A stretch of DNA of 41,857 bases from Myxococcales bacterium (GTDB lineage Bacteria > Myxococcota_A > Polyangia > Palsa-1104 > JAEUJZ01): NCBI GenBank assembly GCA_016794505.1, contig JAEUJZ010000054.1:1-41857 (forward strand), written 5' to 3'. The translations under genes and the position numbers were made by a program. Under the pieces are notes generated by a model that saw only the letters and a program-made list of their open reading frames with translations, did not search any database and was not told the origin of the DNA. Numbering within the stretch: the stretch's first letter is position 1; each line of letters begins with the position of its first letter. Shown in pieces: positions 32,755 to 41,285 of this stretch.

Positions 32755-35700
32755 ATGATAGATGTCGTGACGACTCAGACCCGAGACAACGGACCCACCC
32801 TAGAGGGGCGCTTCAAGATTGGGAAGATCATCGGCCGTGGACCTTCCGGCGTGGTCTATGCGGGAACCGATACTCAGACGGGCCAGCCCTGCGCCGTCAA
32901 GCGCTTGCATGCGCACTTCTATGTCAAAGACGTCTTGGCGCGCGTAAAGAAAGATGCCCTCGCCGCTGCTGCGCTCGGGCACCCAGCCATCTTGGCGCCG
33001 TATCACATCGGCACCGAGATGACCGGCACACTGTTTCTGGTCTGTCGCTTCGTGCAAGGCGAGTCACTGGCCACTCGGCTGCACCGCGGACCGCTGTCAT
33101 TCACCGCGACCCTGGCCATCTTGGATCCGCTGTGCGCCGCTCTGCAGATGGCCCATGATGCTGGCATTGCACACGGAGGCATCACGCCGACGAATGTCAT
33201 CTCGGTGTCGTCGGGGCGCGTCGTGCTGACCGACTTTGGCATGTGTCACTTGCGCGGCACACCCAAGATCAAGTGGGGCGGTGCCGTCGGCTATGCCGCA
33301 CCCGAGACGCTGCAAGACGGGGCGACGCTGTGCAGCCCACGCGGCGACGTCTTTGCCTTGGGCGCGCTGGTCTATGAGTGCCTGACCGGGCAGCGCATGT
33401 TCACGTCGACCAGCGTGGCGGCCTTTGTCGCGTCGGTGCAAAACCCGCCGCGACTTGGGGCGGCCCAGGCGCGCTACGAACACCTTGATGCGGTGCTGGA
33501 AATGGCCTGCGCGCCCCAGGCCGATGACCGCTTCGCCACGGCGGCGGCTCTGTGGCGAGCCCTGCAGGCCTCGCTTCTCGACGGAAACGAAGAAGGCAGC
33601 AGCGCATCGGCCGGATCGGAAGCCGCAGCCAGCGAGCCAACCTCAAGCCAACCGGCGGCGGTTGCAGCCTCGCTGCCCGCCGAGAGTCCCGCGACCGCTC
33701 CGTTCGATGAGCAGAGCTTTGCCGATCTGAAGCTGGACGATGATCTGTCGAGCGGCACTGATCCCATGGGCCTGCCGCCCGCCAGTCGGCCCCCCAAGCG
33801 CTCGACGGCCAAGCCGGGGACCTTGCCCACGCCGGCTTCGCTGCCCCACAGCACGGCCAAGCCCGTGGCTGCTTCCGATGCTGCATCTGCGCTGCCGCCG
33901 GCCAAGGCCAGCGAGAGCACCGCTCTGCCAGGAATCCGCCAGCAGGTGCGCGCCATCGATCTGCCGATCGGAGAGTCGAGCACCGACCTGCACCCCGTAT
34001 CGCTGCCGCCACCGCCTGCGGTGAACGCACCGCTGCGTGAAGCCCCGCGCAACTTAGAGCCGATGCGCGCTGCCCGCAGTGGACCGATGGGAAAACCCAC
34101 GGCAGCCCGCGCACAAGACGCCGCACCAGCGGCACTGCAAAACATCCCGGCTTCGGGCCGCACGCTGCGCCCAGTCAGCGCCCTGCCCTCGCCAGCAGCC
34201 TCGGCGCCCGCAAAGGCAGAGCCCTCCTCGCCCGATGTCGCGCTCGACATCGATCTGCTGCCTGCCGAGCCCACGCCGTACCCTCCGCAGGTCTCTGATC
34301 CGGCGCCCGCAAAGGCAGCGCCGCGAGCGCTGCAGCACTCGCCTGTGCCGCTGCCTCCCATGCCGGAACGACCGACAGAGCGCGGTGCGGCACCAAGCGA
34401 AAGCACGGCTGCTACGGCTCCGGCAGCGCCTGTGGCCCATGCCGCACCACCTGCCAGTCCAGCGACGGCGCCACTGCTTGCTCCTGCGGCGGCCCACTCG
34501 CCCGCCGCTTCCGCGACACCCGCAGCGCCCGCTGCGCCCGCTGCGACCGATGCAGCGCCAGCCAGCGTTGCCGAGACAGCCGCGTCTGGTCGCGCCAGCG
34601 CTCCGCCAGGTCCATCGGAAACCCCAACGCGACCGATGCCGATGGTCGCACCCCCCAAGCCAGCCGCCGCCGCGCCCACTGCAGCCAAGCCGGTACCGAC
34701 GCCAGCCAGCTTGCCGCAAAAACCGCTGCCGGGTGTCATCGGTGGCAAGAGCCGCAAGAACGCAGAGTCCAGCGATCCCGCCGCCACACCCGTCACGACA
34801 CCGGTCTTGGAAGGCACTGCTGCCCTCGCTGCGGCTGCCGCCGCTGGCCTGCGTTCCGACCAGAACCTGGCTGGCATCAGCGACTCGACCCTGCGGGTGG
34901 CGGGACGATCGACCAGCGGCGCCTGGCGCAGCACGTGGCAGCCGATGTTCTGGGCCTCGATCGGTGGTGCCGTCGTCGGTGTTGCGATGTTGACCATGCA
35001 GGCTTGGCAGACCAGCTCTGGGCGAAGCAGCGGCAGTGCTCTGCTCAACGGGCCGCGCTTCGATGAGGAAGCCGTCCTGCAAATCGCCCAGCGAGAGCTG
35101 ACCGCGAAGAACCATCAGGCGGCGCTGGGAGCGGCTGAGCTCGTCCTGCGCCGCTCACCCGAAAACCCACGCGCCAAGCGCATCGCCGAGCAAGCCAGCG
35201 AAGTCATGAACACAAGCGCGCTGTATGGTGGCTTCCTGCGCGCTGCCGATCGTCGTGAAGCCGACACCGCTGCTGCGCTGTATGCCGAGATCCCCAGCGA
35301 GTCGTCGTTCCGTGTCGGAGCCTGGGAGCCATTTCCCCAAGTGCGCAGCCAGTTCATGTCGCGTCACATGGCCTTGGCCAGTGCTGCGCAAGCCGCTGGC
35401 TCGTGCAGTGTCGCGGCACAGCAGGCCGAGCTGATCGGACGCGTCGCGGACAACGATCGCGACAGCGATCTGCAGCAGGCACGACAGCTCGCCGCCCGCT
35501 GCCAAAGCGAAGACGACGGTGGCGGCAGCGGGGCCAGCTCGCGCAGCGCCGTAGCCAGTGAGAGCAGCAAAGAGAGCAAGCGCAGCCGCGAAAAAGAGCG
35601 AGAAAAAGAGCGAGAAAAAGAGAGCGTCGGTCTGCGCGATCCATTCGATGCCAGCAAGGCCAGCAAGCCCGCCAAAGCGGCCAAAAAGACTGCTGATGGA

Positions 35701-35868
35701 ACCGACGAGGCCTGGGCTTCCGGTGAAGACAAGCCGCGCAAGCCGAAGAAGAAAAAGAGCAGCGACCCCACCGCCGAGGCCTTGGGGATCTCGCCGACCA
35801 AGTCGGGCAGCAAGTCGAGCAGCAAGACGACGATGCCAGGGGCACTGCGCAACCCATTTGGCCCGTAA
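32755..35868 (+). CDS. Transmembrane pseudokinase with long Ala/Pro linker
   Basis: A 1,037-residue protein. The N-terminal 280 residues have the Ser/Thr kinase fold with Lys49 (CAVKR), DFG at 160-162 and APE at 182-184, but the catalytic loop reads H140-G-G-I-T-P-T-N instead of HRDLKPxN: the catalytic Asp is Gly142 and the loop Lys is Thr144. The C-helix Glu is also replaced, by Asp67. It is therefore probably catalytically dead. About 440 residues of Ala/Pro/Ser-rich linker follow, then a TM helix (about 729-749), a TPR-like helical domain, and a Lys/Glu/Arg-rich tail with RDPFD and terminal RNPFGP. Three copies of a 12-bp unit encode EKERE in the tail. No good Shine-Dalgarno precedes the ATG. 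Confidence 0.85.
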   Translation: MIDVVTTQTRDNGPTLEGRFKIGKIIGRGPSGVVYAGTDTQTGQPCAVKRLHAHFYVKDVLARVKKDALAAAALGHPAILAPYHIGTEMTGTLFLVCRFVQGESLATRLHRGPLSFTATLAILDPLCAALQMAHDAGIAHGGITPTNVISVSSGRVVLTDFGMCHLRGTPKIKWGGAVGYAAPETLQDGATLCSPRGDVFALGALVYECLTGQRMFTSTSVAAFVASVQNPPRLGAAQARYEHLDAVLEMACAPQADDRFATAAALWRALQASLLDGNEEGSSASAGSEAAASEPTSSQPAAVAASLPAESPATAPFDEQSFADLKLDDDLSSGTDPMGLPPASRPPKRSTAKPGTLPTPASLPHSTAKPVAASDAASALPPAKASESTALPGIRQQVRAIDLPIGESSTDLHPVSLPPPPAVNAPLREAPRNLEPMRAARSGPMGKPTAARAQDAAPAALQNIPASGRTLRPVSALPSPAASAPAKAEPSSPDVALDIDLLPAEPTPYPPQVSDPAPAKAAPRALQHSPVPLPPMPERPTERGAAPSESTAATAPAAPVAHAAPPASPATAPLLAPAAAHSPAASATPAAPAAPAATDAAPASVAETAASGRASAPPGPSETPTRPMPMVAPPKPAAAAPTAAKPVPTPASLPQKPLPGVIGGKSRKNAESSDPAATPVTTPVLEGTAALAAAAAAGLRSDQNLAGISDSTLRVAGRSTSGAWRSTWQPMFWASIGGAVVGVAMLTMQAWQTSSGRSSGSALLNGPRFDEEAVLQIAQRELTAKNHQAALGAAELVLRRSPENPRAKRIAEQASEVMNTSALYGGFLRAADRREADTAAALYAEIPSESSFRVGAWEPFPQVRSQFMSRHMALASAAQAAGSCSVAAQQAELIGRVADNDRDSDLQQARQLAARCQSEDDGGGSGASSRSAVASESSKESKRSREKEREKEREKESVGLRDPFDASKASKPAKAAKKTADGTDEAWASGEDKPRKPKKKKSSDPTAEALGISPTKSGSKSSSKTTMPGALRNPFGP

Positions 35869-35871
35869 GCT

Positions 35872-35885
35872 CGCGCGATCGCGCG
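35872..35885. repeat. 14-bp perfect palindrome CGCGCGATCGCGCG
   Basis: A perfect palindrome in the gap between the pseudokinase stop and the next gene. It could fold into a short hairpin, but no T-run follows closely enough to call it a terminator. It contains GCGATCGC. Confidence 0.4.
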
Positions 35886-35918
35886 CCTTTGTCAGACCGC
35901 CGCCGTAGCGTGCTTTTC

Positions 35919-37010
35919 ATGCACGCGATCCTGTTCTGTCCCGCGACGTTTGAGCTGTTCCTTCCCGAGCATCCACGATCGCTGAAAGAGGCCGGTGATG
36001 CCGCGCTTGCTCCGGTTCTATTGTCTCGGCTGCGCGCCCATGGCTGGCCAGCCCGCGCTCGCTTGCTGAGCCCCAAAGCGCCGCAAGCGGCGGGCTCGGT
36101 GCCTGGCACCTTGGTGCAGCTGATCGATGCGCTGCCGCTTCTTGCTCAGCCTCCCGATGCTCAGTTTGAGCTGACATATTCGCCATCGCTGCGTGCCTGG
36201 CATCGCGCCGCACGCTTGGCGCTTGAGCTGGTGCGACGCGGGCGCTTGACCTTCCGCTTGACCCCGCACGGCCGCTTGCGCCCCTCTGCGAGTGCGGTAT
36301 CGCGCGATGGATCGGCCTCGCGACCGCAGGCCGCGGCGTGGTGGGAAGCGCGCTGGCACCTGTGCTCGCCGGGAAGTGGCGCGGCTCCGCTGTTCGCGGA
36401 CGAGCGCGCCGCCGCCCTGCGCATCATCGCCGAGCTTCCCGACACCATCGCCATCGCCGAAGACGCACGAGCCACCGCGGGCACGACGATCCTAAGTGGA
36501 CCGCGGCTGCTGCAGCGCTTCCTCGACGCCTGTGCCGATCTACTGGTGCGTGAAGCCAGCCGTCGCGGCGCCCTGGTTCGTTTGCGCGGCTGCTCGGCAT
36601 ATGCCTGGGAACAGCGCTTGGTGCGGGCTCTTGGCGAAGATCGCGCCAGCTTCTTTTGGTCGAGTCCCGCCGCAGCAAGCAGCGACGCCGAAACCCAACG
36701 CAGCGACGACAGCCACGCCATCGCCAGCGAGGTGAATGCCTGGGCCGCCGAGCACGCGCGATCGCTGGTGCAGTCCTGCACACTGTCGCTGCTGCCTTCT
36801 CCGGGTCGCTGGTCGGCAGCCGAGAGCTTGGCCGACGTGCAGCGCCGCATGATTCGACCGGCGACGCTTCTGGCCAGCACACTGCTCGAAGGCCAGCCCG
36901 CCCCACGCACGCTGCTCGTGCGCCCCACCACCGCCGCGCCAGCCATCCAACGGATCAGCAGCACCACCCCGCACGCTGGCCTGCGTCCATCGGCCCGCGT
37001 CGCTGCCTAG
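35919..37010 (+). CDS. Orphan SNF2-helicase N-terminal-domain-like protein
   Basis: A 363-residue protein read from the ATG at 35919 (a TTG at 35889 is possible). Its layout resembles the non-catalytic N-terminal region of bacterial SNF2 family helicases: an opening strand MHAILFCPATFELFLPE, a middle SLRAWHRAARLALELVRRGR, then RIIAELPDTIAIAED and LLQRFLDACADLLVRE. No helicase motif (DEAH, Walker A, SNF2 box VI) is present, and no helicase ORF follows; the next gene is on the opposite strand. It may be a truncated remnant or an independent protein. The similarity is by eye and not certain; otherwise it is a hypothetical protein. Confidence 0.55.
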   Translation: MHAILFCPATFELFLPEHPRSLKEAGDAALAPVLLSRLRAHGWPARARLLSPKAPQAAGSVPGTLVQLIDALPLLAQPPDAQFELTYSPSLRAWHRAARLALELVRRGRLTFRLTPHGRLRPSASAVSRDGSASRPQAAAWWEARWHLCSPGSGAAPLFADERAAALRIIAELPDTIAIAEDARATAGTTILSGPRLLQRFLDACADLLVREASRRGALVRLRGCSAYAWEQRLVRALGEDRASFFWSSPAAASSDAETQRSDDSHAIASEVNAWAAEHARSLVQSCTLSLLPSPGRWSAAESLADVQRRMIRPATLLASTLLEGQPAPRTLLVRPTTAAPAIQRISSTTPHAGLRPSARVAA

Positions 37011-37051
37011 CGTTCGCGCAGCCCGACCATTCCTGGGCGCTGCGATCGGCG

Positions 37052-38119
37052 CTATAGCGACTGCAAGAACTGCCGAAGGGCGGCGTCGAACGCCTCGGGC
37101 TTTTCCAAGTGGGGCGAGTGACCGCAGTCGGCGAGCACCCGCTCTTCATACTGGCCGCCTTTGGCTCGATACGCATCCAGCACTGCCCGCATCTGTCCCA
37201 CCATCGGCTGCGGCGGGCAAACAGAGGCACCGGGCCAGCCCGGCACCGCGCCGATCTGCCCGAGAAACGACATGTCGAACAGCGACGTGTCCGAGACGAT
37301 CTGGTCGTCGCTGCCGCGCAGCCACAGCACCTTGGGCTGCGGCTGCGTCTGGGCAAAGCTCGACACATTGCAGTACTTGGGCGAGATGGCGTTGTTGGTG
37401 CCCTGCATCCCTGGTGCAAAGCCGGGCCAGTTCTCGGACGTCGCGGCGCTGCCGGGATAGTGTCCGTCGCCCAGCGTCATCTCGAACGTCGAATCGAGGG
37501 CACGCTCTTCTTCTTCTTCGCTCAAGCGGAACGGTGGCTTGAAATAGAACGCGCGCATGATGTTGCGCGGCGTGGTTGGCACTTCCTCGCTGCGATCCTT
37601 GCGGCCCAGCCGTGCGAGAAAGTCGGGGTTGACCCCTGCCCCGCCGCTGCCCGCAAAGTCTGGGAAGCACGGCGTGCCCACCAGATCGCGTGTGCCGCCA
37701 AAGCCATACGGCGACATCGGCGCTTCCAGCACCAGACCGGCCACGTGCTCGGGGTGATCGACGGCGTACTGCAGCACGACTGCGCCACCGACCGACCAGC
37801 CCAAAAGCACCAGCTTCGGCCCCTGGTGCAGGCCCAGCGCCTCGATCAGGCTGTGCAGATCGTCGGCCCAGTCGCGCAGACCGCGCGTCGCATCGATCGG
37901 CAGCGCCTCGGTCTTGCCATAGCTGCGCAGGTCCGGCGCCAGGCCGCGAAAACCCGCAGGCAAGCTGAGTAGTTCTCGGCGGAAAAACGACCCGCTTGAG
38001 ACATTGCCATGCACGAACAACACCGGGCGGTCGCTGGCCGTTCCGGGCCCTTCAAGCACGTGCATGGTCAGGCGCGAGGTCTTGACCTTGCGCGAAGTGA
38101 TCGCATCGTCGGCCGGCAT
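37052..38119 (-). CDS. Alpha/beta hydrolase
   Basis: A 355-residue hydrolase. The ATG at 38119 has a strong AGGAAGGAG ending 6 nt upstream, although the reading frame stays open far beyond it. The oxyanion region is FVHGNVSSG, the nucleophile is Ser109 in LGWSVGG, the acid is in LRGSDDQIV and the His is in DCGHSPHLE, so the triad is complete. A lid of about 130 residues, longer than usual, sits between the nucleophile and the acid (GFGGTRDL to GTNNAISPKY). There is no signal. It could be an esterase, lactonase or haloalkane/epoxide hydrolase relative; the substrate is unknown. A hairpin lies in its 5' leader. It diverges from the Fic pair. Confidence 0.88.
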   Translation of the reverse strand: MPADDAITSRKVKTSRLTMHVLEGPGTASDRPVLFVHGNVSSGSFFRRELLSLPAGFRGLAPDLRSYGKTEALPIDATRGLRDWADDLHSLIEALGLHQGPKLVLLGWSVGGAVVLQYAVDHPEHVAGLVLEAPMSPYGFGGTRDLVGTPCFPDFAGSGGAGVNPDFLARLGRKDRSEEVPTTPRNIMRAFYFKPPFRLSEEEEERALDSTFEMTLGDGHYPGSAATSENWPGFAPGMQGTNNAISPKYCNVSSFAQTQPQPKVLWLRGSDDQIVSDTSLFDMSFLGQIGAVPGWPGASVCPPQPMVGQMRAVLDAYRAKGGQYEERVLADCGHSPHLEKPEAFDAALRQFLQSL

Positions 38120-38130
38120 CACAAGCTCCT

Positions 38131-38148
38131 TCCTGAGTTGCCTCAGGA
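38131..38148 (-). promoter_or_regulatory. Leader hairpin with GCAA tetraloop next to the ribosome site
   Basis: On the minus strand TCCTGAG-GCAA-CTCAGGA forms a 7-bp stem closed by a GNRA tetraloop, ending where the Shine-Dalgarno of the alpha/beta hydrolase begins. It may shape or protect the leader. Confidence 0.4.
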
Positions 38149-38428
38149 TACGGCAGCCTGCCCTGCGCCGCGGCCAAGAAAAGGGTGCGAGCCGCTGCGT
38201 CAGAAGCCCCCCATGCGTTGGGCCGAGCGGCTTGGCTGCCGAGGCTGCCCAGCTTCTATGCCCGTTCTTTCCGTCGCTGCCCCGCGTTGCCCCGCACGGC
38301 CCAGCGCTGCCCAGCGGCCATCTGGGGCGGGCGTGAACGCGATCGAAAAATCCCGTGGAAAATCGCAGCGCAAGCTCGTGGCACCTGCCTTGCGTTGTCC
38401 TCGCTGCGTCACGCCGAGGGGGACGCAT
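38149..38428. other. Divergent intergenic region between hydrolase and Fic genes
   Basis: Together with the hairpin this makes a 309-bp gap between divergent starts at 38119 and 38429. Open frames cross it on both strands, but the good ribosome sites at each end mark the real starts. It must hold promoters for both directions; no convincing -35/-10 was found. GAGGGGG at its right end is the Fic gene's ribosome site. Confidence 0.4.
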
Positions 38429-40417
38429 ATGGGGCAGCAGGCATTGCAGACATCGCAGGAAGACGCAGAGACGCTCTTTTCTTCGTCGGCTCCGAGCCAG
38501 AGCACAGAGATCGAGCAGCTTCCTTTTTCTGCGCCGCCATCGTGTGCATGGTCAAGCGATCGACCGCAGCCCGCGCAGTCGCTGACGCGCTCTGACACCA
38601 CACACAGCGATGCCGTCACGCAGGCGCAGGCTCGCTTGATGTCGCACTGGGCCGATGACGTGGGTGCAGCGTCGCTGTCTGTGCCGCGACAGGCCGTGCA
38701 GAGGCTGCCGAGCACGGAGCCGCCGATGCGCTCGGCCGGAGCGCAGGCCGCAACCGAGCCGACGTCGTGGTTGGGCGAGACCGCAGCAAACGTCACGCAG
38801 CGAGTGCTCGCGCTGACCCATGCCGGCAGTCGCATGCTTCTTGCTGCCGAGCAGCACATCGATCAGGGCGTCGATTGGGCAGAAGCCGGCTTGCAGCACG
38901 GTGCAACATCCATTGCGGCCTGGGGTCATGGGGTTCCCGTGGTGGGCGCGGTAGCCGATGCCACGGCCGGACTCTTTGGTGAATCGGTGCAGCTTGCGGG
39001 AGGTGCGGTCAAAGGCGCAACCAGCCTGGCCACCGGCATAGGCAACATGGCCCTGCATCCCTTTGATACAGCGCAGGGCCTTGCCACGCTGGCCGAGCAC
39101 CTGCCGGGCCCGCTGTCGATGGCGCCGCGGCTGATCCATGGCCTGTACGACGCAGCGAACGGCACGCGCAGCGTCACAGATGCGCTGGCCTATGGCCTGG
39201 ATCCCTGCCACTTTTCGACCGAGGACGCGCAGTACTTCCGCCAGCTCGGTCGCGCCCTCGCCGCCCCGTATGCCAAGTCGATCGCGGAAGGCAAGCCGGC
39301 CGAAGCCTTGGGTCGCGGCCTGTTCGATGTCGGAAGCCTGTTTATCGGCGGTGCCGAAGCCAAAGTCGCCCGCGACGCGGGACGGGCTGCCGGCCGGCTG
39401 GGCCTTCTTGAGCGAAGCACAGTCGCTCCTGCCGAGGTTCTTTCGCATGGCACCGACGCGGCCGCACGTGCCGCACTGCCTGCCGCACTGGCCGCACTGC
39501 CGATCGAACAGCGGATGTACCAGGCGATTCAGCGTCTGTGGAACCGCCCGCTTACGCCCGAGGTCCGCGCCGAGCTGCAGGCACGCTGGCAGCGCATCGA
39601 AGAGTCCGCCGAAGCGCTGCGCCTAGAGCCCATGAATCCCGCCGACCCCGCGGTCGCAGCGGCCCAGGAGCGCATCCAAGCGCTGCGCTTGCATGCCTCG
39701 GGTACAGCGCAAGGAAAGCACGGCGGCATCGTCGGGGGCACAGCCGATCAAAGCGTCAAGCTGGTACACGAAAACTGGCTGCGCGCCGATGGCTATGTGC
39801 GGTCGATGGTGGAGGCAAAGCAGCCGCTGTCGGTACAGAGCATTCAGGATCTCAACCGCCTGCTTGGGACCGGGCTAGAACACAATAACGGCGTACCAGG
39901 ACGGCTGCGCGCCGACGCTGAGCACGCGTACGCCGCCAAGGAGCTGCAGCGTGCCTATCTGCCGCCTTCTGAGATTCCCACGGCCATGGACGACTTTTTG
40001 CGCTGGCACGAGAACGCGCAGGGTCACCTGCCCCCCATCGAGCATGCCGCGCAGGCCTATCAACGCCTGGTTAGCATTCACCCATTTGCCGACGCAAACG
40101 GTCGCACGTGTCGGCTCGTCATGGACTATGTTCTGCAGAGCCATGGACTGCCTCCCGCAACGCTGGTCGGATCCGAGGTGAACACCGCGGTCTTTGGGAT
40201 TCGTGAACTCTTTGGCACGGGCAACGTGCCCGCCGACCATGCCGTGCGCTCCGTGACTCAAGGCGTCGAACGAACGCTCGCCATCACGCAGGATGCGCGG
40301 AACGCCGTGCTGCCTGCGCAGACACATCAGGTCGCCTCGCCGCTTCTACCGGCCTTGCGTCTTCATGAGTCGATCCGTCGACAGCGCAATGAACCCGAGC
40401 AACACCCTGCCCATTAG
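38429..40417 (+). CDS. Fic-domain protein with polymorphic-toxin-like N-terminus
   Basis: A 662-residue protein. The ATG at 38429 has GAGGGGG 6 nt upstream; the frame is open upstream but without a start signal. The C-terminal Fic core carries the full motif H551-PFADANGRTCR, which in Fic proteins transfers AMP (or other nucleotide-derived groups) to a target hydroxyl. The N-terminal 110 residues are Ser/Gln/Thr-rich, then a Gly/Ala-rich hydrophobic section (about 170-215) and the segment EGKPAEALGRGLFDVGSLFIGG, which resembles pre-toxin modules of exported polymorphic toxins. No signal peptide is seen. No (S/T)xxxE(G/N) inhibitory motif was found in it. It is followed by a second Fic gene after 15 bp. 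Confidence 0.85.
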   Translation: MGQQALQTSQEDAETLFSSSAPSQSTEIEQLPFSAPPSCAWSSDRPQPAQSLTRSDTTHSDAVTQAQARLMSHWADDVGAASLSVPRQAVQRLPSTEPPMRSAGAQAATEPTSWLGETAANVTQRVLALTHAGSRMLLAAEQHIDQGVDWAEAGLQHGATSIAAWGHGVPVVGAVADATAGLFGESVQLAGGAVKGATSLATGIGNMALHPFDTAQGLATLAEHLPGPLSMAPRLIHGLYDAANGTRSVTDALAYGLDPCHFSTEDAQYFRQLGRALAAPYAKSIAEGKPAEALGRGLFDVGSLFIGGAEAKVARDAGRAAGRLGLLERSTVAPAEVLSHGTDAAARAALPAALAALPIEQRMYQAIQRLWNRPLTPEVRAELQARWQRIEESAEALRLEPMNPADPAVAAAQERIQALRLHASGTAQGKHGGIVGGTADQSVKLVHENWLRADGYVRSMVEAKQPLSVQSIQDLNRLLGTGLEHNNGVPGRLRADAEHAYAAKELQRAYLPPSEIPTAMDDFLRWHENAQGHLPPIEHAAQAYQRLVSIHPFADANGRTCRLVMDYVLQSHGLPPATLVGSEVNTAVFGIRELFGTGNVPADHAVRSVTQGVERTLAITQDARNAVLPAQTHQVASPLLPALRLHESIRRQRNEPEQHPAH

Positions 40418-40432
40418 AATCGAGGACATCCC

Positions 40433-41209
40433 ATGCTGAACCTAGACACGCGCACTCTGGAATATCTGCACGAGAGCAATGCCATCGAAAACATCACGAG
40501 CATCGACTATTCGCGTCCTGAAAACGCCGAGCCGTCGCGTGGCCACGTCGGTGCGTTCTTGCACGCGCAGAGCCTGGCGAACAAGCGGCAGCCGCTTGTG
40601 GTCGCGGATCTGTGTCACTGGCAGGGCCTGATCTGCGAAGAACAGCTGCGCTTCGGCGTGCCGATTCCGCAAAATGCCGTCGGAGCCCTGCGCAGCAAAG
40701 CCGTGCCATTCAACGTGCGCGTTGGCACGCACATCGCGCCGAGCTTTGCCGAAGTGCCTGGCCTGGTCGCTGTCTTGATCCGCGATCTCAATGCCCGACT
40801 CGCTCCGCTGTCACAGTATGAAGACGAGGCTGTTATTGCTTCGATGCTGGGTGACTTCTTTCAGCGCTTTGAAGCAATTCACCCATTTGTCGACGGAAAT
40901 GGCCGTACCGGACGCCTGCTTGCAAGCTACATCGCCACGTTCTTAGGCGAACCGATCGTTATCTTCCGCGCCAACGAGAGGCCGGCCTTTTACGCCGCGC
41001 ACCGCAGCAAGCTGGCGATGCGCTGCTTCATGGCCGACAAGCTGCGCGAGTGCGTGCGCGGCCCAGACGGCACGCTGTACCCGCGGGCCTGGCAAGACGG
41101 CGAGGGGGCCGACTGTTACATCGTCGGAACTGAAAAGCGGATCATCGAGCGCCATATGCTGAACGCCAACAAGCAAGCCTGGCTCGCCGAGGAAGCCAAG
41201 AAGCGCTAG
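40433..41209 (+). CDS. Short Fic-family AMPylator with self-inhibitory motif
   Basis: A 258-residue Fic protein. The ATG has GAGGA 6 nt upstream. The core motif is H150-PFVDGNGRTGR161, complete for catalysis. Near the N-terminus S15-NAI-E19-N20 fits the (S/T)xxxE(G/N) inhibitory helix, whose Glu blocks ATP positioning in class II Fic proteins. It lacks a membrane segment or secretion signal. It is the second gene of a pair; the partner has no such motif. It could be an independent housekeeping AMPylator, or supply inhibition to its neighbour. The 3' end faces a small minus-strand gene. Confidence 0.92.
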   Translation: MLNLDTRTLEYLHESNAIENITSIDYSRPENAEPSRGHVGAFLHAQSLANKRQPLVVADLCHWQGLICEEQLRFGVPIPQNAVGALRSKAVPFNVRVGTHIAPSFAEVPGLVAVLIRDLNARLAPLSQYEDEAVIASMLGDFFQRFEAIHPFVDGNGRTGRLLASYIATFLGEPIVIFRANERPAFYAAHRSKLAMRCFMADKLRECVRGPDGTLYPRAWQDGEGADCYIVGTEKRIIERHMLNANKQAWLAEEAKKR

Positions 41210-41285
41210 GGCAGAGCCGGCATCGCCGCGGTCCGCGTGCGCTGCGAACCGGCAGCCGTCCGCGGAATCGCCGGATGCGCTGATC

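Noticed and set aside
33474..35048. A 524-codon minus-strand frame opposite the pseudokinase linker
   Set aside because: Ala/Gly-rich mirror of the Ala/Pro linker codons; no start signal or domain.
35872..35885. GCGATCGC within the 14-bp palindrome as a highly iterated palindrome like cyanobacterial HIP1
   Set aside because: GATCG-containing words are common by composition here; spacing and counts were not testable by eye.
38009..38428. A 140-codon upstream extension of the first Fic protein
   Set aside because: It overlaps the hydrolase gene on the other strand and lacks a ribosome site, while ATG 38429 has a strong one.
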